From NCBI GenBank assembly GCA_963575745.1, contig CAUYUJ010014603.1, positions 101,811 through 165,810 on the forward strand: a stretch of DNA of 64,000 nt, written 5' to 3'. Source of the stretch: Prorocentrum cordatum. Taxonomy: Eukaryota > Sar > Dinophyceae > Prorocentrales > Prorocentraceae. This document shows, piece after piece, positions 51,720 to 61,909 of this stretch. How positions within the stretch are numbered: position 1 is the first letter of the stretch; each line of letters begins with the position of its first letter. The notes beneath the pieces were generated by a model. The model was not told where the DNA came from. It worked only from the letters and a program-made list of their open reading frames with translations, and searched no databases. A program made the position numbers and the translations under genes.

Positions 51720-52195
51720 GAAGCTGAAACATTGGCAACGGCTTCACAGATGGAGGGCGGGTCACTTCCAAAATGTGGCTTTCGCCTTAGCGCCGCACGC
51801 ATCCGTTTGAACAATTTGCAAGAGTTTCACGGGTTGAGGGCGGGTCGTCTTCAAAATGTGGATATCGCATCAGCGTCGCGCTGATTCGTTTTCAAACGCA
51901 GGAGTTTTACAAATTCAAAATGCCTTTATCGCTTTAGCGCCGCACGCATTCATGTTCGAAATAAAGCTGCAAGATATTCACGGATTCCCATGGTCAACGT
52001 ACCAGGCATGGTGTTTTGGAAGGACTCTGGATTGTGAGGGTGCAACAGTTACTTTGATTCGCGAAGTTGAAGTCCCAATAATGGTGTTCTAACACGATTC
52101 AAGACAGTCAAGACGCAACAATCAGATTGATCCGTGGCATTGGAGTCCCCCGAATGGTGTTTTGGCATTCTTCAGGGTCTTCAAACGGTTGTCTC
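51720..52195 (+). repeat. Degenerate tandem repeat, about 90-110 bp
   Basis: Units share GGGCGGGTC, TTCAAAATGTGG, TATCGC...TTAGCGCCGCACGCATTC and (A/G)AGTTTTAC or GAGTTTCAC. A second pair of related blocks is GAAGTCCCAATAATGGTGTT and GGAGTCCCCCGAATGGTGTT (52,071 and 52,141). AT content is higher than in the surroundings. Confidence 0.7.
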
Positions 52196-52309
52196 CCAAC
52201 GAGACACTTCCCTCAGTGGGAATGAACCTTGTATGGGGCCTACGAAGACGGAGCTTGGAGAGAGGGTTTATTCCAACATCGTTGGTGAGTCCTGGGTTTA
52301 CTCTGGTCC

Positions 52310-52790
52310 TCCTCATAATCCTCCTTCTCCTCCCTCGTGCACGTTCCTCATCCTCCCTCCCCCCCTCCTCCTCCCTCCACCTCCTCCTCCCCCTCCTCCT
52401 CCCCCTCCCCCCTCCAGCTCCTCCTCCAGCTCCTCCTCCTCGTCCTTCTTCTCCCTCCTCCAACCTCCACCCTCCCTCCTCCTCCTCCTCCTCCTCCTCC
52501 TCCTCATCATCATCATCCCTCGTGCACGCTCCTCCTCCTCCCTCCACCCTCCTCCTCACTCCTCCCTCCTCCTCCTCATCATTCACCCTCCTCCCTCCTC
52601 CTGCCTCCTCCTCCCCCCCTCCTCCCTCCACCTCCTCCTCCTCCTCCTTCTCAGATCTCCTGGTCATCCTCATCCTCATCCTCATCCTAATCCTCCTCCC
52701 CTCCTCCTCTATTCCTCCTCCTCCTGATCCTCCTCCTCCTCCTCCTCCTCCCGCTCCTCCTCCTCCTCCTCCTCCTGCACCCCTTTTTCT
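52310..52790 (+). repeat. CCT-rich array
   Basis: Long pyrimidine tract with duplicated CTCGTGCACG blocks at about 52,335 and 52,520. Confidence 0.93.
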
Positions 52791-52811
52791 GATTCGTCAT
52801 CGTAGTATGGT

Positions 52812-52852
52812 TCTTCTTCTCTCTCTCTCTCTCTCTCTCTTTCTTCTTCCTC
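52812..52852 (+). repeat. (CT)n microsatellite
   Basis: About twelve CT units with TTCTTC edges. Confidence 0.95.
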
Positions 52853-53279
52853 TTTTTTGTATTCCTCCTCCCCCTCCTTCTCCTCCTCCCAGTCACGAAA
52901 ATGGCGAAGGATGCAGGAAGGGGGCAGTGAGGGCGGTCCAAGATCGAACTTCGAGGATCGCGAATTCGATTGGTTTTCCGCCCTTTGGGGTCTGTGGAAG
53001 ATGCCTCGTCGCCACGGCTGCATCCGCCTCTAAATTCTGGCAAGAACGCTCTTCCTGGGTGCAAGAAGGGGGGATTCAGCATGAATGCAAATTTCCCCAG
53101 GGGACAAGGGTTAGGTCGGGCATGTCCTCCTACAGACGAATTTCGGAAGGAAAATAGGAAATTGTCAAAAAAGGCATTCAAACATAAGCATATGACATGT
53201 CCGGAATTCGTCCCGATACTTTTTCACTATTTTTGAATTTTCCTCCTGTAGAGGCACATGCCCGACTTAAGACAAGGGG
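52853..53279. other. Spacer
   Basis: Mixed composition. No gene or repeat family recognised. Confidence 0.4.
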
Positions 53280-53395
53280 CTCCTGGAAGTTTTGAAGCCG
53301 TTTTCGGGCCCCCGTGGGCCCTCTCCAGGCCCTGCGACCGTCTAAAACCAACCCAGGATGAGAAGCTGGGGGGCCCTGGGGAACAAGACTCTGTT
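53280..53395 (+). repeat. Dispersed repeat R8, copy
   Basis: GGAAGTTTTGAAGCCGTTTTCGG, CCAGGCCCTGCGACCGTC and AACCCAGGATGAGAAGCTGG-type blocks in R8 order. Confidence 0.7.
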
Positions 53396-53674
53396 CCTTT
53401 GCCAGAGGTTACGCAAAAAAACAACCAGCACACTGCGTCTTCTCATGATTGCAATTATCGGACTCCTGTTGGGCCTCACTGGGCCCCCGGACCGTAAATA
53501 CCACCAGCCCTTAGGGCGTGAGTGGTTTGGCAGGTTTCCTCTTCCAAGCCCTATTATTACCCCCCCCTTCCCCCAGGCGATCAGCGGCCAACCAGGACCA
53601 ATGAGGGCAACCCTCCCAGACCATCCCTGTCAACAAAAACAATGTGAAGTCAACGTTGGCGGGGGGGGCGCGAG

Positions 53675-54275
53675 CACCATGCATTGTTTTTTGACGGGGA
53701 CGGCGGGGGTGCCCGCATTTTTGCCTGCGGCGCGCAGGGCCGGCATCCCCCTTGAAAACAGTGCGCGGCTACCCCGCGATCTTTGTGCATTGGTTTTGCT
53801 TGGGTCGGCGGGGGTGCTGGCATATTGCCTGCTATGTGCAGGCCTTCCAGACGCTATGATGCCCATCCCGCCGCAGTTGAATACCTGTTTTTGACAAGGG
53901 TGGTGGGGGCCGACACGTTTCCCGATGTGTACTGCCACGTGCGCAGGCGCACGTGGCACACTCTGCGCGTGCCTCAAACGTGGCGCACCTGGCGAGCTGG
54001 AGCATGTGGTGCACATGGCGCACGTGGATCACGTGGCGCATCTGGCGCACCAGGCGTCTAACGTCTAACACGCTTCGGCCACAAGGGTGCCTGGCGCACC
54101 TGGCGCGCCTGCCACGCCTGGCGCACCTCGCCCCAGCGTTGTGCACATGAGGTCAGTTTGGGTTCCCATTAGCTGTCCATCCAACGACTACCGCTGAACA
54201 TGCTGCAGCTCGGGTGCTACTTAAAGATGTGTTGGGCGGGCGGGTGGGAGTGAGCAAGACGGCTTGCGGGCGGGG
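53675..54275 (+). repeat. Dispersed repeat R11, copy 2
   Basis: Same order of blocks as 46,085-46,785, moderately diverged, with its own TGGCGCACC array at 53,970-54,130. Confidence 0.85.
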
Positions 54276-54469
54276 AGGGTGTCGTGACCCCTCCCCCTAC
54301 ACTCTCCCCCAGGACCTGGACGGGGCGTTTCGCGAGGGGCCGGAGCGCCCAAGACGGCCTCGGCAAGGAAGCCAAAATCCGCCGGCCCCCTTGTGGGGCC
54401 ACCAGGCTGTAGGCGCGGGTTCGCAGTTTCCAGTACCAGTTGTAGCTTGTAGTTTCCAGTGTTACAGTT

Positions 54470-54527
54470 CTGCTTCTTGCTGGTTACTGTAACTAGTTGA
54501 CTTCTTGCTGGTTACTGTAACTAGTTG
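54470..54527 (+). repeat. Tandem pair, about 28 bp
   Basis: CTTCTTGCTGGTTACTGTAA with its tail CTAGTTGA is present twice in direct succession. Confidence 0.95.
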
Positions 54528-54617
54528 ATTGACCGCGCGAGGGGGGGGGAGGCCCAAACAAGACTTTTAGCGTCTCCTGGGCGCGTTGTCTGAATTGCTG
54601 GGGGGGCTCGAAATCGA

Positions 54618-54785
54618 CACCCCTCACGCAGATCCGCGGGGTCAGGGTCCAAAAACACAGGGGATTTGCCACATTTCTGAAATTCGGTGCCACCCCTCAC
54701 GCAGATCCGCGGGGTCAGGGTCCAAAAACACAGGGGATTTGCCACATTTCTGAAATTCGGTGCCACCCTTCACGCACATCCATCG
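54618..54785 (+). repeat. 73-bp tandem repeat, two and a third units
   Basis: CACCCCTCACGCAGATCCGC starts at 54,618 and 54,691 and a diverged third start is at 54,764. The first two units are essentially identical. Confidence 0.96.
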
Positions 54786-54905
54786 CAAGGCGTGGTAACC
54801 CAAACTGCGAGAACTCCCTCGGCCCTTTAATCGCAAGGTGTGGTAACCAAGCCCGTAAACCATACACGTCTTACCAATCGCCAGGTGTGGTAACCCCTCT
54901 TGTGA
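54780..54905 (+). repeat. CGCAAGGTGTGGTAACC motif, three copies
   Basis: ATCGCAAGGCGTGGTAACC, ATCGCAAGGTGTGGTAACC and ATCGCCAGGTGTGGTAACC occur at about 54,783, 54,831 and 54,877, spaced 46-48 bp. Confidence 0.92.
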
Positions 54906-54937
54906 TCAGTTGGTTTTGCTGATTGCGAATCGGCTTC

Positions 54938-55062
54938 GCATGAAGTTTCGATACTGCTTCACGACAGCGCCAAGGCCTCATGACTTAGCTCTTCCATGGC
55001 CCATTCTCCGAGAGAGGGGGCCGGCGGCAGGGGGCGAAGCCCTTACGGATCATTGACTTGAT
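54938..55062 (+). repeat. Dispersed repeat R13, copy 2
   Basis: Matches 44,644-44,768 in the same orientation. Confidence 0.75.
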
Positions 55063-55306
55063 TCAGGTGTTGTTCACATGCTGGCCCCCTGTGGGGGGAC
55101 CCTAATGTACGGCCTCTCATTTGATCGCATCCAAGATGGAGCCCCAAATGGCACCTGAGGCTCACAAGGGTGCAAAACGGCGCTGCGAGAGGGCCCGCCC
55201 AACATTACCCGACCCGCGCCGAACGCATCATGGGGGATCCACGCTTTTCCGGTGCAATTCGGAAGCTCCTCGATTGCTCCAGATTTCTTCACAACGTTTC
55301 ACGAAG

Positions 55307-55572
55307 ACCCTGTCGCCGAAAAGCCAATCCATGACTTATGTTGCTCCCATCGCACTTAGAGACCACATCCCAGAAATAATTTCGAGCACCCGGAAAAGTG
55401 TCGAAAGAGGGTCGAAACAATGTCGGACGAGTGTCTCCCAGGGCCCGACACGTGAAAACCCCAAGTTTCGGTACGTTTTTGGTGCTGGAAACTCTTGCTG
55501 GTGATGAAGGATAAAAGTAGGTTGGAACATCATGACACGCAGTCCCTGTGTCGCCGAAAAATCAATCAATGA
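55307..55572 (+). mobile_element. MITE R2, copy 3, with flanking direct repeats
   Basis: The element spans about 55,335-55,532 from TTATGTTGCTCCCATCGC to GGTTGGAACATCAT. CATGAC lies at both edges. Longer imperfect direct repeats of about 30 bp, with TGTCGCCGAAAA and CAATGAC or CCATGAC, occur at 55,307-55,334 and 55,542-55,572. Confidence 0.85.
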
Positions 55573-56124
55573 CGTTTCAAACGGCCTCTTGACGGCCGAG
55601 GAGGTGTCCAACTCGCCGCAGGCGGCCTCCGAGAGCACTCCCTGGAGGGCCCCAGCCACCAAAGAGCGTCCTCGTCCTTTGAGGCGACGTGCAGTTTTAG
55701 AGTGAATGCATTGAGGATATCCTTCACGACGCCCAGAACTGCCCAACCCACCCCCCCAGACCGCCCCAATGCGGCCCAGGAGGTCTCCAGGGGAACCCCA
55801 AGACATCCGCAAGAGCTCTGCAAGCCCTCCAAGCGTGCGTGCGTAGCCGTAGGCTCTGACAGCCCATGGGCCAAAAGGCAGAAACGTCAAATCACAATGG
55901 GAAAATGGCGTGGCGTACTCCCAGACGCCAGCGCGGTTCGTCCGCCGCTGCCGCTGGTAACTGCTGGCCCGCTCCAAACGAGCCGGATGGCGTCTGGCAT
56001 CACACACTGCGCACCCACTCTGCTCTTGGCCAGCCCACCCTCCGGACGTACCTGTCCGTCGCCGGCGATCACGAGCCAGGGCCAAGAGGAAAAAGTCGAG
56101 GCCGATTCAAGGCCCAAGAGGGTG
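55573..56124. other. Spacer
   Basis: A - strand frame from 56,085 is open for 249 codons but crosses into R2, so it is not a gene. Nothing else is recognised. Confidence 0.4.
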
Positions 56125-56355
56125 AACGTTTTTTTATTCGGCGTTTCGACATTGGGAGGAAAGGGGGTGAGGGGGGGGGTCTGGCTCCGGACCTCTGCTT
56201 AATGCCACTGTTTGCAACAGTGCTGCCTCTGGGGGAGAGGCTCCACCTGCTCGAAACAGGCGCCCAAAACGGCCAAGATCCGCTCCAGGGGGGGGAGAGG
56301 GGGGGTGCGAGGGCCCGCGCCGATCGGCAAAACAAGGAATAAAAAACGATCGCGA
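56125..56355 (+). mobile_element. Repeat R3, copy 2, uninterrupted
   Basis: The edges CGTTTTTTTATTC and GAATAAAAAACG are inverted repeats of 12-13 bp, suggesting R3 is itself a MITE of about 230 bp. It keeps TTTCGACATTGGG intact where copy 1 carries an R2 insertion. No target duplication resolved. Confidence 0.82.
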
Positions 56356-56540
56356 GAGGGAATGAGAGAGGCCTATTGGACAATTCTCGCTTTCCGCTCC
56401 TATAGACGCCTCCAGGGGGCCCCAAAAGGGCTGCCAAGGGGCAACCAGGAGGCCGCGAGCCGACCCCGGAAAAAAAGCATCCGAGAAGGCACGGCATGAG
56501 CCCCAGGAGGCTCCAAGAAGGCAGTCGAAAGTCTCGAAAC
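56356..56540. other. Spacer
   Basis: GC-rich, with loose GGCCCC repetition. No gene. Confidence 0.4.
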
Positions 56541-56549
56541 TGCGACGGC

Positions 56550-56640
56550 GTGCTCTCGAGAATCTCGAAACTCGAGAAACTCGAGAAACGCGAAAGGCAT
56601 TCGAGAATCTTCGAGAATCTCGAAACTCGAGAACTCGGTT
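56550..56640 (+). repeat. CTCGAGAATCTCGAAA microrepeat
   Basis: Irregular repeats of TCTCGAAACTCGAGAA, a motif close to a palindrome. Confidence 0.9.
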
Positions 56641-56654
56641 GGGAATATTATTTT

Positions 56655-56850
56655 TGTGACAGCGAGTTCACGCAGAACCAAACGTAGGACATCACGAAAC
56701 ACCGCTTCCTACATTACGTATGTGACTGCATCGACCGAAAACGACACAGCGAGCTGTAGGAACACACGAACCACGCGTTCCTACACAGGGTTTGGCCATG
56801 AACCACGCTTTCCTACAAGTGGTTTTCCTACATCGCCATGAGCTAACACA
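56655..56850 (+). repeat. Dispersed repeat R9, copy 2
   Basis: Matches the - strand of 361-575. CCTACA recurs several times within it. Confidence 0.7.
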
Positions 56851-57307
56851 CCGTCAGCGCGTCTACGGAGTATCCCGGCGACCATCCCACGCACGTGTGA
56901 TCGACAACCCCGACACAGTGGCTGGATGGGCCGTGGGCCAGCGCATCAGCCTGCTGCATTGGTTTCGCCGTGCAGTGCGCGGCGACTGTCCTTCGGAAGG
57001 GCTTTGGTTCTTCGGGAAGACCTCTCCCTGGGGTCTTCACAAAAGATTGAACTCCGATAGTTTGCCGCGGTCTGGCGGGCCCCCCCTCGAGATGTGGGAA
57101 GGGCACGGAGCATGGCACGCCACCACGAATGAACTCAGGAGGTTGGCGAATGTTGCGCAAGCCTGTAGAATCGGACACCTCAGCTCTTTAGTTAGCCAGT
57201 CTGTCACACAAAAACATGCGGACCATGTGCGCGCACACTGGCCATCGCTCGGACGTCCACTCCTTGTGTTTTTGTTCGGTTTCGTGCGTGGCTTTTTCGC
57301 CAAATGA
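56792..57307 (+). CDS. Possible coding frame, unknown (171 aa)
   Basis: The frame is open for 171 codons in sequence without triplet arrays, reading GWAVGQRISLLHWFRRAVRG, PLEMWEGHGAWHATTNELRR and ending FGFVRGFFAK. Its first about 20 codons lie in repeat R9, so the true start, if any, would be downstream. I recognise no domain, and no leader relic or paralogue is present. A non-coding explanation is equally likely. Confidence 0.25.
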   Translation: MAMNHAFLQVVFLHRHELTHRQRVYGVSRRPSHARVIDNPDTVAGWAVGQRISLLHWFRRAVRGDCPSEGLWFFGKTSPWGLHKRLNSDSLPRSGGPPLEMWEGHGAWHATTNELRRLANVAQACRIGHLSSLVSQSVTQKHADHVRAHWPSLGRPLLVFLFGFVRGFFAK

Positions 57308-57589
57308 TCAAGGATGCTCCTCGATGGTCCTCGCCGAAGGAAAAATGCACACGTCCGAGCGATGCCAAGCACATGTCGAACACATTCCACCACCATCGCG
57401 CGCCCATGCTGGCCACACGCGCGCGCCCTCGGGCGCGTGCGGCCCAATCCGTCCAACACTTTTTTGGCACGCTAACTCTGACAGCACGAACATATACGAA
57501 AACCAAATGGTGTTCAATCGAAACGTGTCACGGTGCCTGAATTTCTGCGGGTGAGCCCTTTCACATCCTGATCAGGACGATCGCCAGCA
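57308..57589. other. Spacer with inverted motif
   Basis: CCATCGCTCGGACGT at about 57,242 has its approximate reverse complement ACGTCCGAGCGATG at about 57,349. Otherwise unremarkable. Confidence 0.5.
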
Positions 57590-57618
57590 TTGTCATCGTC
57601 ATGATCATCGTCATCGAG

Positions 57619-57684
<66 letters not shown>

Positions 57685-57755
57685 AGCATCAACGTCATCA
57701 TCAGCATCACCATTATTATCATCATCAGCATCATCATCAGCAGCATCATCACCAT

Positions 57756-57787
<32 letters not shown>

Positions 57788-58284
57788 TCAACAGCATCAT
57801 CATCATCAGCATCATCATCATCATCAGCAGCATCACCAGCATCACATCACAATCACTATCACCATCATCATCGTCGCGATCATCGTCACCGCGCTGTCAG
57901 CGTTGATGTCGTGGCCCTCGTACAAATGCTGCGCGGGGGGCACTTCCGCCTCCTCCTCTTATTCTTCATCATCATCGTCGTCATCAGCATCAGCATCAGC
58001 ATCGTCATCATCATCATCATCAGCAACATCAACATCGTCATCATCATCATCGCTATCAGCATCAGCAACATCACCATCATCATGATCAATATCAGCATCA
58101 TCATCAGCACAATCATGATCATCACCATCACCATCATCATCATGCCCATCACCACCACCACCATCACCACCATTGTCATCATCATAATCAGCATCAGCAT
58201 CAGCATCAGCATCATCAGCATTAGCATTAGCATTAGCATTAGCATTAGCATTAGCATTAGCATTAGCATTAGCATTAGCATTAG

Positions 58285-58325
<41 letters not shown>

Positions 58326-58350
58326 GCATCATCATCATCATCATCATCAT
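57590..58350 (+). repeat. (CAT)n/(CAGCAT)n array with ATTAGC block
   Basis: CAT triplets, interrupted by a short unique block near 57,895-57,955. At 58,222-58,285 the array changes to a regular six-base ATTAGC repeat of about ten units. It encodes homopolymers only (runs of Met on the - strand). Confidence 0.96.
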
Positions 58351-58727
58351 CAACAACATCTTCACCACCCACCATCGCAGACGTCGTGGTCGACATCGCA
58401 CCGCCCCCATCTCCACTGCCATCGCCATCGGCATCGGCGTCATCACCAAAGTCATTGCCATCGTTGCTGGCGCCGCAGCCATCACCATCGCGGCCAACAT
58501 TTCGCAACCTGGAGGACCAACTCGTCTGCACGGGTGAGTTCCACTCGCCCGTGCGCTCAATGAGATCATGGCCACGTGAGCGTTGCCACCAAGTTGCGGG
58601 CGAATGGGTGGTATGCTTGCACGAGCAAGGGAGGTGGTCACGACCGCATGTTGCGTGGTGGGTGAGCTAAACCATAAAAAACACCCAAGGTTGAACAACA
58701 ACGGTCCCGGGAAAGAGGTACAGACAT
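58351..58727. other. Spacer
   Basis: Mixed sequence after the CAT array. No gene recognised. Confidence 0.4.
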
Positions 58728-59246
58728 CTAGGGAGACCACGCTGCGAAAAGATCACGACATCGGGGATCTGGAGAAGAGGGGAGGAGGGAGATGCGTAGG
58801 AGGGGGGGAGAGTGAGGAAGCGAAGGAGGAAACAAGCCCGCCTCCCTGATGCAGGAGATGTCGCTGATGTTCTGCGAGCACCAGCTGGCGCACTGTGTAT
58901 TGTTCATCTTCCAGTTGGGCGACTCATCGAACGCGTAGTCATACAATGCACGCAAGTCTCCACTGCACAGAGCACTGGAGTCCATACTGGCGACGGATTG
59001 CACACCCTCAACCGAGGCGCTAAGTCGGATTTCAGGGGAAGCCACCTCTGGGAAGAGGTTACTGGCCAAGACACCGACGACAAGGAGGATGACGCAGATA
59101 TTGACCACGAGCTGCATCAACCACAGCCGCTTGTTCTCGATTCCAACCTGGGTGCTCTGCCGATCTATAGAAGCGGTGGCGTCTCTTGCATCACACGATC
59201 CAAGGACAGAACCATAGGGGTAGACATCCGCTCGCGCTCCGCACAC
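58728..59246 (-). CDS. Membrane-protein-like exon, unknown family
   Basis: The frame gives 172 residues. Residues about 1-40 are hydrophilic. Then LWLMQLVVNICVILLVVGVL is a strong membrane segment, followed by SNLFPEVASPEIRLSASVEG and a Cys-bearing segment with LCSGDLRALYDYAFDESPNW and NNTQCASWCSQNISDISC (two N-x-S/T sites). After SCIREAG the frame turns into Pro/Ser-rich read-through, so the coding part probably ends near 58,850 at a splice site or break. Such a one-pass layout with an outward Cys/Asn-rich region fits a surface protein or channel subunit, but no family is recognised. The start is not fixed: an R4 MITE lies directly upstream at 59,281. Confidence 0.5.
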   Translation of the reverse strand: MCGARADVYPYGSVLGSCDARDATASIDRQSTQVGIENKRLWLMQLVVNICVILLVVGVLASNLFPEVASPEIRLSASVEGVQSVASMDSSALCSGDLRALYDYAFDESPNWKMNNTQCASWCSQNISDISCIREAGLFPPSLPHSPPLLRISLLPSSPDPRCRDLFAAWSP

Positions 59247-59280
59247 AACCTGTCCATACTAGAGCATCCTGCGCCGGGCT

Positions 59281-59493
59281 TTTGGACGCCCGAAATGGGT
59301 ACGGAAAGAATGGGTGCAATGCCCACCGACAAACGTTGTCCCAAACCAACAGCGGCCGCTGTTGGGCAGGCTGTCTTCTGTCTCAAATGGACAGAGGCCG
59401 CGGCGACAACGAGAGCGAGCCCTGTTCAAAATGAACAGGAACTGCTTCTGGGCAGTGTACCCATTCTTTCCGTACCCGCTTCGTTCGTGCCGA
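59281..59493. mobile_element. MITE R4, copy 2
   Basis: Left end TTTGGACGCCCGAAATGGG as in copy 1; the right end CGTACCCGCTTCGTTCGTGCC has diverged. Interior palindromes AACAGCGGCCGCTGTTGGGC and TGTTCAAAATGAACAGG are intact. No convincing target duplication. Confidence 0.88.
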
Positions 59494-59754
59494 GAGCTGG
59501 AAGCTGGTTTGAGATGCTTCGCTGGATCTGATCATTCCTGGGCACGACAGGCTCCCCAGCCAGAGCGGCGACAGCGGCAAAAGCGGCAGACGCTGCGCGA
59601 GCTGTGCGCTGCGCCAGCTGCACCCCTGCCCGGCCCGCCGCGCTCCGACGTTGACGAGCGCTTGGCGACCGCGACAGCGCCGACCTGACGCCGACGACCT
59701 GCCCCGCCCACCCATCCCCCGCGTGTGCTTGCTTCCTGTTGCCCCTGCCCAACC
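59494..59754. other. GC-rich spacer
   Basis: No gene recognised. Confidence 0.4.
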
Positions 59755-60070
59755 ACCTCCTCCTCCTCCTCCTCCTCCTCCTCCTCCTCCTCCTCCTCCT
59801 CCTCCTCCTCCTCCCTCCTCCTCCTCCTCCTCCTCCTCCTCCTCACTCTCCTCCTCACTCCTCCTCGTCCTCCTCCTCCTCCTCCTCCTCCTCCTCCTCC
59901 TCCTCCTCCTCCTCCTCCTCCTCCTCCTCCCCCTCCTCCGCCTCCTCCTCCTCCTCGCTGCGTGTCTGCGCCTGTTCGCTGCTGTCCCTCCTTCCTCCGT
60001 CCGCCCTCGTCCTCGTCCTCGCCCTCGTCCTCGTCTTCGCCCTCGGCCTCGTCCTCGACTCGTGGCCAGG
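59755..60070 (+). repeat. (CCT)n then (TCGTCC)n array
   Basis: Long CCT array to about 59,960, then CTCGTCCTCGCC hexamer-type repeats at 60,005-60,060. Confidence 0.95.
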
Positions 60071-60690
60071 CAGAGCCTCAGCGACGTGCAGGAGGAACCC
60101 AACTGCCAGTACGAGGCCAGCCTCACGGAGCAGAGCACCAGGCACAACCTCGCGAGGTCCGACGGCGAGCGCGAAGAAGAACAGGCTGAGGTCGGGGCCC
60201 GCGTCAACAAAAAGCATAACGCCAGCCTCACTGAGCAGTGCCTCAGCGGCACGCTAGCGTCCCCCAGCAGCAAGGGCGCCTGGCCGCAGCGAGGACCGCG
60301 ATGTCGAGCCGAGCATCAGCGACGTGCGGGCGAACATCCTCGGCCTGTGCGGTGGAGAACTGGCCGAGGCGGAGGGGGCCCACGGTAATTAACACCCCCC
60401 CCAGGAGATCAGCACCACCAGCCGCCCCTGCGGCGCGCACGAGGTCATCCTCACGGAGCAGAGCATCAGCAACGCCCACCCGGGTCCCACAGCAAGCTCG
60501 AAGAAGATCAGGCTGAGGCGGACAGGGCCCTTGCTAACCACCCCCAGAACACAAGCCTCCAGCGCAGAGGTGCAACGACGTGCACGCGACCCACCTTGGC
60601 AAAGTCGGAGGAGAACAAGCTGAAGCGGTGGGGTCCCGCGTCAACATCCCCGTTCACCGTGATGGAGACCGAGAGCAGCCTCTAGAAAAC
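60071..60690 (+). repeat. Degenerate GC-rich tandem region
   Basis: CTCACGGAGCAGAGCA(C/T)CAG at 60,122 and 60,453 and CTCACTGAGCAG at 60,229 are landmarks of diverged units. GAAGAAGA(A/T)CAGGCTGAGG occurs at about 60,173 and 60,494. In + frames the units encode ASLTEQS-type peptides, so a decayed repeat protein is possible. Frames are broken. Confidence 0.55.
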
Positions 60691-60990
60691 GAGCTGTGGG
60701 CAGAGGAAGGCTCGAAGCTGGCGACCGCGCGCGCCGAGGAGGCCTGCTGAGGAGCCTCTGCTCGGCGACCGTCGCTAAGCGGAGAGCGGTGGCAACGAGA
60801 GGCCAGCATCAGGCGAAGCTCGCGGAGCTCGCCAAAAAACGCGAGCATGAGGCCAGGGCCAGCAAGCGACAGCCCTCCCAGCCGCCAGACCGCCGCACGG
60901 CGCGACGCGGCGGAAGGCGGCCAGAGCTGAGGCAGCATCAGTCAGCCTGCCGCCAGCGAGGTGCACGGTTTCCCCCGGGGCCGTAGGCGA
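60691..60990 (+). other. Coding-like frame, low support
   Basis: A 96-codon + frame (60,696-60,986) reads AKLAELAKKREHEARASKRQ, a charged helical composition. It runs into the GGA array. It may be the end of the degenerate tandem region before it. Confidence 0.25.
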
Positions 60991-60994
60991 CCCG

Positions 60995-61215
60995 AGGAGG
61001 AGGAGGAGGAGGAGGAGGAGGAGGAGGAGGAGGAGGAAGAGGAGGAAGAGGAGGAGGAGGAGATGGAAGAGGAGGAGGAGGAGGAGGAGGAGGAGGAGGA
61101 GGAGGCGGAGGAGGAGGAGAAGGAGCGAGGCGGAGGCGGAGGCGGAGGCGGAGGCGGAGGCGGAGGCGGAGGGGAGGAGGAGGAGGAGGAGGAGGAGGAG
61201 GAGGAGGAGGACGGG
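60995..61215 (+). repeat. (GGA)n array with (GGCGGA)n block
   Basis: Purine array interrupted at about 61,128-61,170 by a regular GGCGGA hexamer repeat. Confidence 0.96.
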
Positions 61216-61389
61216 TCGCCTAAGCCCTTCGGAGAAACACTCCACAGCGAGGGGCCGACCCAGCCCGAGGAGCGGGGCCGAGACTCTGGCGAGGCCTGCT
61301 TGCTGCAGGCCCCACCGCGGCTGCCAGGCAGACCAGGGCAGCCGGTGTCAGTCCGCCCAGACGCCAGGCCGCCGCAAGGAGGGGCAAGG

Positions 61390-61573
61390 CTTATGATGTT
61401 CCAACCTACTTTAGCCTTCACCAGAAAGAACTTCGAGCACCAAGAAACTACCGAAACTGGAGGATCCTCACGTGCCGGGCCCTGGGAGGCGACACTCGCG
61501 CGACACTGTTTCGACACTTTTTCGGGGTGCTCGAAATTATTTCTGGGATGTGGTCCTCAAGTACGATAGGAAC
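61390..61573 (-). mobile_element. MITE R2, copy 4, inverted
   Basis: The + strand starts CTTATGATGTTCC and ends GGAACAGCATAAAG, the best preserved terminal inverted repeat of the family. GCAAGG lies on both sides (61,384-61,389 and about 61,572-61,580), a likely target duplication. Confidence 0.9.
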
Positions 61574-61836
61574 AGCATAAAGCAAGGGGCGCTGCCCAGA
61601 CGCGTGGGGTCAGGGCGGGCTGCCGTGCGCCACACTCGGCCCCGCGCTGCCGAGCCGCCTGCGCCCGCGCCTCGGCCCCCCCCCGCCGTGGTGAAGCTCC
61701 TCCTCCGTCTCGCTCCCCGGGCTAGCGGGCCGCTGCCGCCCGGGGGGCGCGCGGTCCAGAGCGGCCTGGCGCGGGCGTGCGCCCCCACCTCTTCCCCTGT
61801 CCGCCCAGCCCTAACTGGGGGGAGCGGTGGTCCTCG
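61574..61836. other. GC-rich spacer
   Basis: Lies within a - strand frame (61,537-62,634) that is open only because stops are rare here; its distal part overlaps R2. Not called as a gene. Confidence 0.35.
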
Positions 61837-61909
61837 CCCCCCTGGGGAAACCCATCGCATCGACGACCTCTCGAGAGGGCCGTCGAAACCGCTGGGTCCC
61901 CCAGGGGGG
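61837..61909. repeat. Hairpin with about 35-bp arms
   Basis: CCCCCCTGGGG...ACCCA...TCGACG...CCTCTC is followed by its imperfect reverse complement, centred on CTCTCGAGAG at about 61,868-61,877. Confidence 0.88.
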
